64,000 nucleotides of DNA from Panaeolus papilionaceus. Taxonomy: Eukaryota > Basidiomycota > Agaricomycetes > Agaricales. The stretch lies in assembly GCA_015501605.1 (NCBI GenBank), contig JADNRZ010000013.1, positions 62,001-126,000 on the forward strand, in the 5' to 3' direction. Below, piece by piece: positions 58,245 to 64,000 of the stretch; the stretch's first letter is position 1; every line of letters starts with the position of its first letter. A program made the position numbers and the translations under genes. Under the pieces are notes generated by a model. The model ran no database searches, was not told where the DNA came from, and saw only the letters and a program-made list of their open reading frames with translations.

Positions 58245-61200
58245 ATGTTTCCACGACAATCTTTTTATACGCTGGTCGTCGTTCTTCTAGCTTCATGCAT
58301 CCAACTGACTCTAGGTTCGCCGCCCTATCTTGCCTAATTTAAATTCTTCCCTGACATCTGTCTTGTCACCAGCTCACAGCACTCCTGCGCGCCCATTAAA
58401 AAGAGTAGCAAATCCTACAATTCGCTCTCTTGAGATTCTTCCTAGGAATCCATACAGAACGGACACCTCGGAGCTCTCTAGGCGACATACTGCTCATCCA
58501 TCAACTCTGCAATTTAACGACTCTTTCAGATTAGTTCTATCGGCTTATGATGAGACCTTTTATATTCACCTCCGTCCTAATGACCACCTCATACATCCCG
58601 CTGCACGAATCAAATATTATACCACCTTGCCTGATGGTAGGGAAGTCCTCACTAGCACAGAGCCTCTGCTGCGGGAATCCATCAAGGCCTATTGGGGCGA
58701 AGTGATCGATGCCTCGCATTCACCAGAACGCATGCGTGAGGATGCCGCTGGTGTTATCCCCCAGCCCCATCCCGCTGACCTCGGATGGGCAAGAATCATT
58801 GTTCACTATCAAGGAGACACCGAAACAGGATCACCTCCCATATTTGAGGGTGCTTTTTCCGCACGCGGTGTCATTTACCACATTATGACCAAGGAGAATT
58901 ATCTCCGTCACAAACTCGAACTAGACCCATTTTTGGCCGAACCCATAGACCACACTGATGAAAACTTGGTCGTCTGGAAGGAGTCTGATGTTATGTCGCC
59001 CGAGGAGGAGTATCGTGCTAGGACTGGAATATACCCCACTGCACCTGTCAACGTTCCCCAATCGTGCGGCCATGATAAACTTCACTACAACGATCCTGAT
59101 CAGCACCCAATGTTCCGACAACCCGTACGGGAAACATGGCTAGATCACCTTCTCACTCCCTTTGTTCATTCAAACGAGACACTGTCAAGGAGAGATGACG
59201 CACCTACAGGAAACAGCGGAATGGGGTCAAAGTAAGCGTGTGTTTTATACTTGATCTACTCTTCCTTACATGTTTCTAGCTTTGTTAATTCCATAGGTTC
59301 GACGGCAGGCTGTCCGACAACGCAGAAAGTGGTAAGTATATTTCCTCTTGCGACCTTTTCATCGTCGTTTAATTCTTCACAAAGTTGTACATGGGTGTTG
59401 CCGCTGATTGCACATACGTTTCCAAATATGGTGGTCAAGATAATGCGACAATGGCCATTCTTACAAACTGGAACTCTGCAAGTTCATTGTACAAGGTAAA
59501 ACGGAGATCTCCCTTCTTGGTCATTCATCTCCCCCGCTTTACTAACAAAGGATTTCATAGACTACATTCAACGTTAGCCTTGGTATCGTCGAACTAGAAG
59601 TCCGCAGTGGATCGTATGTACATTATTAAGTCTCACTGAGGAAACATACTAACCTTCGATGTAGATGCCCAACGGCCGCTGACCCGGCCTTCCCTTGGAA
59701 CGTCCCGTGCAGTTCCGCGGAGCTCGATAATCGTTTGTCCCTCTTTTCTGAATGGCGAGGAGCCAAGGGAGATGATGGTATTGGTTTGTGGCATTTGATG
59801 AGCGGCTGCCCAACAGGTTCAGAAGTCGGCATCGCCTGGCTTGCCACGCTGTGCGTATATTTAGTTTGGATAAAGATGTCAATTAACTTACGAGATATTC
59901 TGCCCCATGCAGCTGTCAGCAAACAGCTACAGGCAGTCCAGGTTCCATCGTCTCCGGAACAGCCGTATCAACCGCTGGTCGCACAGAATGGCAGGTCATC
60001 GCCCATGAGATTGGCCACAACTTTGGAGCTATTGTAAGTAGACAGAGCATTTCCTACTTGGATATTTCTTCATTCTAATTCTCTCTCTTCACAGCATGAT
60101 GTATGAACCCTTCCCTGTCTTTTTCTTCTTCATTCATTGATTCCTAATTTCACATTCACCCCTGCAGTGTGCTTCAGGATGCAACTTGACATCATCATGT
60201 TGTCCGTTAAGCAGCACAACTTGCAGTGCAGATGCACGCTTCATTATGAGTCCTGTGGCTCAGGCTGGCGAGAAAGTCTTCTCACCCTGTACGGTCGGAA
60301 ATGTCTGTAAGTGATAGATTGTGATATGTCGCATAAACTTGCGATTAACATTCTTTCATTAGGCTCTCTCATGAGAGGCGTTCAGGGTGGCCGCACGGAA
60401 ACGAGCTGTCTTGTTGACCCAGACCCTACAAAACAGACCATTTCCCTTCAAATGTGCGGTAATGGCATTGTCGAAGCTGGCGAAGATTGTGATCCAGGAA
60501 AGAACTCCACTTCCACCTGCTGTGACGTTAACACCTGTAAATTTAAGAACAACGCTTCATGTGACCCGGACAGCAGCCCTTGCTGCACCCAATCTTGCTC
60601 ATTTGCACCCTCAACACAAATCTGCCGCCCCTCCCGTGATTCAAGCTGTGATAGCGCAGAATTCTGCACCGGCAATTCATCGTCATGTCCGACGGACGTA
60701 TTTTCACCAAATGGTAAGTTTTCTAAATTGGTTCATGTACTTCCAAAACATCTCTAACGTCGACCCTTCCTCTTTTTTTCCTATTATTAAGGACAAAGCT
60801 GTGGATCTAATGGTTTGGCATGTGCAAGCGGCCAATGTACATCGATTGCGCGTATGTTAACATCTGTTTCCCCACAAACGTCCAAAACTTACGTCGTCCA
60901 TAGTTCAATGTCAAAATGTTGGCGGTGCCACGATGGGGCTTAAAGCAGCATGTCCCGACCGCAATGATCAATCGTGTCAAATCTCATGTCAAGATCCTAC
61001 AAACTCAGCGGCCTGTATACGTCTCACTTCATTGCTCATTGATGGCTCACCCTGTGGTAAGTCGAGACACCGCTTGTCTTTTCCTGAATATGCATTTCAG
61101 GACCTTATCATCTAATCTTTTTATTTCTTTCCTTCTAGGCTTCGGCGGTACATGCCTCTCAGGGAAGTGCCAATCTGCTGGATTCCTGAGCACCGCAAAA

Positions 61201-61868
61201 GTGCGCAATCTCTCGACTCGTTTCACTGGGACTGCTCATATGCTAACATTCTGCAAATCATTCAGGCGTGGTATGTCCAAAACTTGCAAATTTCCATTCC
61301 GGTAACTGTACTTGCCGGTCTCGTGGCCCTCCTCGTTCTTTACGCCCTGATTCGAGGTACTGTTTTTAATTGCGTTCGTGTCATCTAAATTGTTGATCTT
61401 GTCGTGTCTTCTCTCCAGGAATAATCCGCTGCTGCGGACGTCGGTCGCGCGGTCCAACACCCATCCTAATTCCCTCTACCGCAAGAACAGCAACACATGA
61501 GAGACTTGTGAGCTCAGATAACAGAGGAGCAGCTACAAGATCGCCTCCCAGTAACATGCCAGGATCCCGGTAGGTGGCATGATCCTCGGAAATAGACGTT
61601 TTGACTCGATGGACTCATCTTGAATTCTCCGCAGCACATCCTATACCCGTGTACCCCCGGCTTCACATGAGCGTGGAGGGTCAAGAGGAGCAAGTCAGGA
61701 TATGCGCTTCAATTATGCCACAAACAATCGTTCCAATTGGGTTGACGAGACAGCATATAATGGCCCAGGAAGGTAATAGTAAGAGTAGATTTGAAGCTTT
61801 GTATTTGCTTTCATGATCCCAGAGGCTCGCAGGTTACTGCAAAGGACTCTGTATACTTGTACAGTTAG
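58245..61868 (+). CDS. ADAM-type metalloprotease with disintegrin domain and membrane anchor, 882 aa
   Basis: Seventeen exons: 58245-58314, 58373-59231, 59280-59331, 59385-59495, 59561-59613, 59665-59850, 59913-60033, 60095-60100, 60168-60306, 60363-60713, 60792-60851, 60904-61056, 61139-61200, 61266-61356, 61419-61569, 61635-61772 and 61823-61868. A signal peptide (FYTLVVVLLASCIQLTL) precedes a 300-residue prodomain. The M12B domain holds YMGVAADCTYVSKYGG and the zinc site HEIGHNFGAIHD (475-486). A disintegrin region starts at CGNGIVEAGEDCDPG, followed by Cys-rich sequence, a membrane helix (PVTVLAGLVALLVLYALI, about 750-770) and a basic, Ser/Arg-rich cytoplasmic tail. Exon 8 is a 6-nt microexon coding His485-Asp486. 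Fungal ADAMs exist (Mde10 of fission yeast, in spore envelope development); the substrate here is unknown. Confidence 0.88.
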
Positions 61869-63928
61869 CGTTCGGTTTTGGATGTCTGCCTATCTATATC
61901 TCGCATCTTAAGATAAAATCTGCACTGTGATGTTATTAATATACCTCATTGTTTTGCTTCCAATACCTTTTCTCATCTGGTCATTTGTAAGTGCCATGTA
62001 GGCTTCTTTCTGGGGCTCGAAGGTCGTATCCCACCCTTCAGTGAAGATTTAGACATTTTCAGACAACGAAGCCACTCTGAAATGCGTTCAATATACCTGT
62101 CCGTAGGTAATGTCGCCCAGGCACAGTTATGATCCACCGTCTATTTTCGTCTACAAACCACCATGCCTGTGCAAAAAACGGAAGCTTTATCTATGAAGCT
62201 GGCATCTTCTGGCATCCCAGAACTGTCAATGAAGGGAAAGGCAGGGTTTGAAGGGCGTGAAATTTTTTTGAAGGGTCGAGTGAAACCGTCCGAGCTCAGT
62301 TTTCTAATCATGGCGGTGGGACCAAATTCCGCCGTTGACTTTTGACATAAGTAGATGTATATGTAAGTATGGCCGAGTTCACGTCTGACGTAGTAGGTAC
62401 AATGATTTGACCAAATGGCTGAAGAAGGGGCATATCCCACGGGAGAAACTTCACCACTGGCGGTACTGGCGAAGACAGGTAGGGTTGATAAAGTTTAGAT
62501 AGACCGCAGAGATGTACGATTTGACAGACCCATGATTGTTTTTAGGTCCGTTGGTGTGCGATCTATTCAATCATGAGCTCCCCCTTTCTATTGACGGTAT
62601 CCTCGTTTTAGGTTGAAGAATTGAACCCCAAACGCCTGACACACTTTAGGGAGCGTTCGTGGAAACCATCGAGCTTATCGGGAGGCAAGTGTAACCATGA
62701 TGCATGCGCCGATGTCAAGAATCAGAGACAGGAATTCAAGGTAGTCTAGAACAGAACAAGGGCAGAGACTCATGGCATTAGCAAGGTTTTGTCTCGTGAT
62801 ATACCACCGAATGGCTGAATAGCGGCGTTTAAAAGCTAGCATATGTAGGTTATGTGATACCCAATAGAAAAGGATGTTCCACGTACCTTAAATGTTTGAC
62901 GGATTACTTGATACTTCAGCAGTATCCTTCAGCCTTTTCGTTTTTCGAAAGGAAACCCTGCGTTTAATATTAACTGTCCGAAAGAACGGTAGGGACCTGC
63001 AGAGACATGTGGTCTAGCTTGCCTACATAAGCGCTTCATGTGAGTAAAAAAAGACAAGAGACAGTTTCGTTATTACACCAAAGTGTCGATGTCAATTCTC
63101 CGAGCAGAGGTCAGGTTGTACATAGACACGACAGGTTCAAGATAAGCACGAAACACAGAGGGGCTGTAAACACGAACAACCCTTAAACGGGCTTCTTACA
63201 TAACAGATGGTCTCCGGTATGTCAGATGGTCGGGGCGAGTGGAGCAGACATGTCTAGATTTGAGTTTTTGACAGCCTGTATTAAGTCCCAGTTGACGACT
63301 AAATCGGTGAAGCTAGGATTGTGGAACCAGAATCGGGGCGGTTTGGTGCGCCGGTGACGGAAGTAAGCTGTGCCCAATCAAGTCCGCAGAAGGCGTATTA
63401 ACCCCATTATCCCAGATGTTCTGATCGATGATTGTCAAGTTCCAGCACAAAGACGTCGCCAGGGGAGAAGCATGAGTTTAGTTATTGATAGTGGCGACCG
63501 CATCCAGTGAGAAAATCTATCTCGGTATAGACAGATTCCAGCATATGCACATATTTTTAATGCCGTGAGATGGTTGATGGATATCAAGGTTCGACCAAAG
63601 TGCCGAGGTAACTTGGTGGCTCATGAGGGTCAGGTAATTGTAGAATCGAGCGGCGGCAATCTGGATATTGTTGACTCGATGATCAAATAATCACCGATGT
63701 AGAAGTCCGAAAAGCTTCAGAATCGCTCTGTTGGCATACGCACCGCTACGAACGGAATGCGCCTGCAAGTATGTCATGGTAGCGGTAGGACGTTCTTCAA
63801 CAGGATCGTGATAACATGGTCGCTTGAATGACGGACGGAGGTAATAGTCTGCAAGATGATATTATTGTCTGGGGAAAGTTTTAAGTTTAGCCACAAAGTA
63901 TGTACTTCGTACTTAGTTTGTGTAGGGA
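61869..63928. other. 2.1-kb region, possibly with decayed minus-strand coding sequence
   Basis: No gene can be modelled. On the minus strand some unbroken stretches look protein-like: near 63830-63740 (YYLRPSFKRPCYHDPVEERP), near 63685-63530 (IQIAAARFYNYLTLMSHQ) and near 63460-63320 (SLCWNLTIIDQNIWDNGV). I could not join them in phase. They may be exons of the gene entering from the right edge, or relics. Confidence 0.3.
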
Positions 63929-64000
63929 CTACTCAGGAGGCGTATCAGCTTCCGACGTGGGTCGCTTTTCCAGGATGCCATCAACAATACCGAAATCCAT
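63929..64000 (-). CDS. Right-edge partial coding fragment
   Basis: The minus-strand frame entering the window at base 64000 reads MDFGIVDGILEKRPTSEADT, then PPE and a TAG at 63929-63931. The frame is open to the edge, so the ATG at 63998-64000 need not be the start. It may be the end of an exon or of a gene lying mainly beyond the window. Confidence 0.3.
   Translation of the reverse strand: MDFGIVDGILEKRPTSEADTPPE

Overview
The window looks like nuclear DNA from a mushroom-forming basidiomycete (Agaricomycetes). Genes are split by many short GT-AG introns, mostly about 50 to 70 bp. There is a relic of the CxC5/CxC6 cysteine-cluster family that accompanies KDZ transposons in Agaricomycetes. 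Two genes resemble the lineage-restricted kinase-like proteins of mushrooms, and there is a homologue of the basidiomycete mRNA-transport scaffold Upa2. All exon models were assembled by hand from splice sites, reading-frame phase and remembered family motifs. No database search was possible.

Layout. 1-7.0 kb is transposon territory. It holds a left-edge coding fragment, CT-rich and AAGGAG low-complexity DNA, a CpG-depleted CxC5/CxC6 pseudogene, an inverted 11-bp repeat array, and an apparently intact 3.2-kb Tc1/mariner-like element with TA target duplication and inverted termini. 7.3-18.6 kb holds an intron-containing tRNA-Arg(UCG), a Yop1/REEP membrane-shaping protein, RNA polymerase I subunit A12, an unknown protein, a 3.5-kb gap, a secreted rhamnogalacturonan acetylesterase and a Dbf2/Sid2 kinase. 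19-31.7 kb holds an F-box-like protein, a 1181-residue Bni4-like protein, a tandem pair of MGTRHLI-family genes (the first damaged or re-spliced) and an Age2/SMAP-type ArfGAP.

32-38.8 kb holds two same-strand paralogues with a unique N-terminal half and a kinase-like C-terminus. One keeps catalytic residues but has a very short C-lobe; the other is a clear pseudokinase. A 27-bp inverted repeat pair lies between them. 42-56 kb holds a mitochondrial-type branched-chain aminotransferase diverging from a 2261-residue Upa2 homologue over a 198-bp promoter, then a Kes1/Osh4 sterol/PI4P carrier and the DEAD-box helicase Dbp3. 58.2-61.9 kb holds a complete ADAM metalloprotease of 17 exons, in which the third zinc-binding His sits in a 6-nt microexon.

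Functional themes. Housekeeping genes cover ribosome production (RPA12, DBP3), membrane traffic (YOP1, AGE2-like, KES1) and septation or polarity (DBF2, BNI4-like), with RNA transport on endosomes (UPA2). No operons or biosynthetic cluster are apparent. The likeliest sources of new biology are the kinase/pseudokinase pair, the possibly intronised MGTRHLI copy, the CpG-to-TpG decayed CxC gene and the ADAM microexon.
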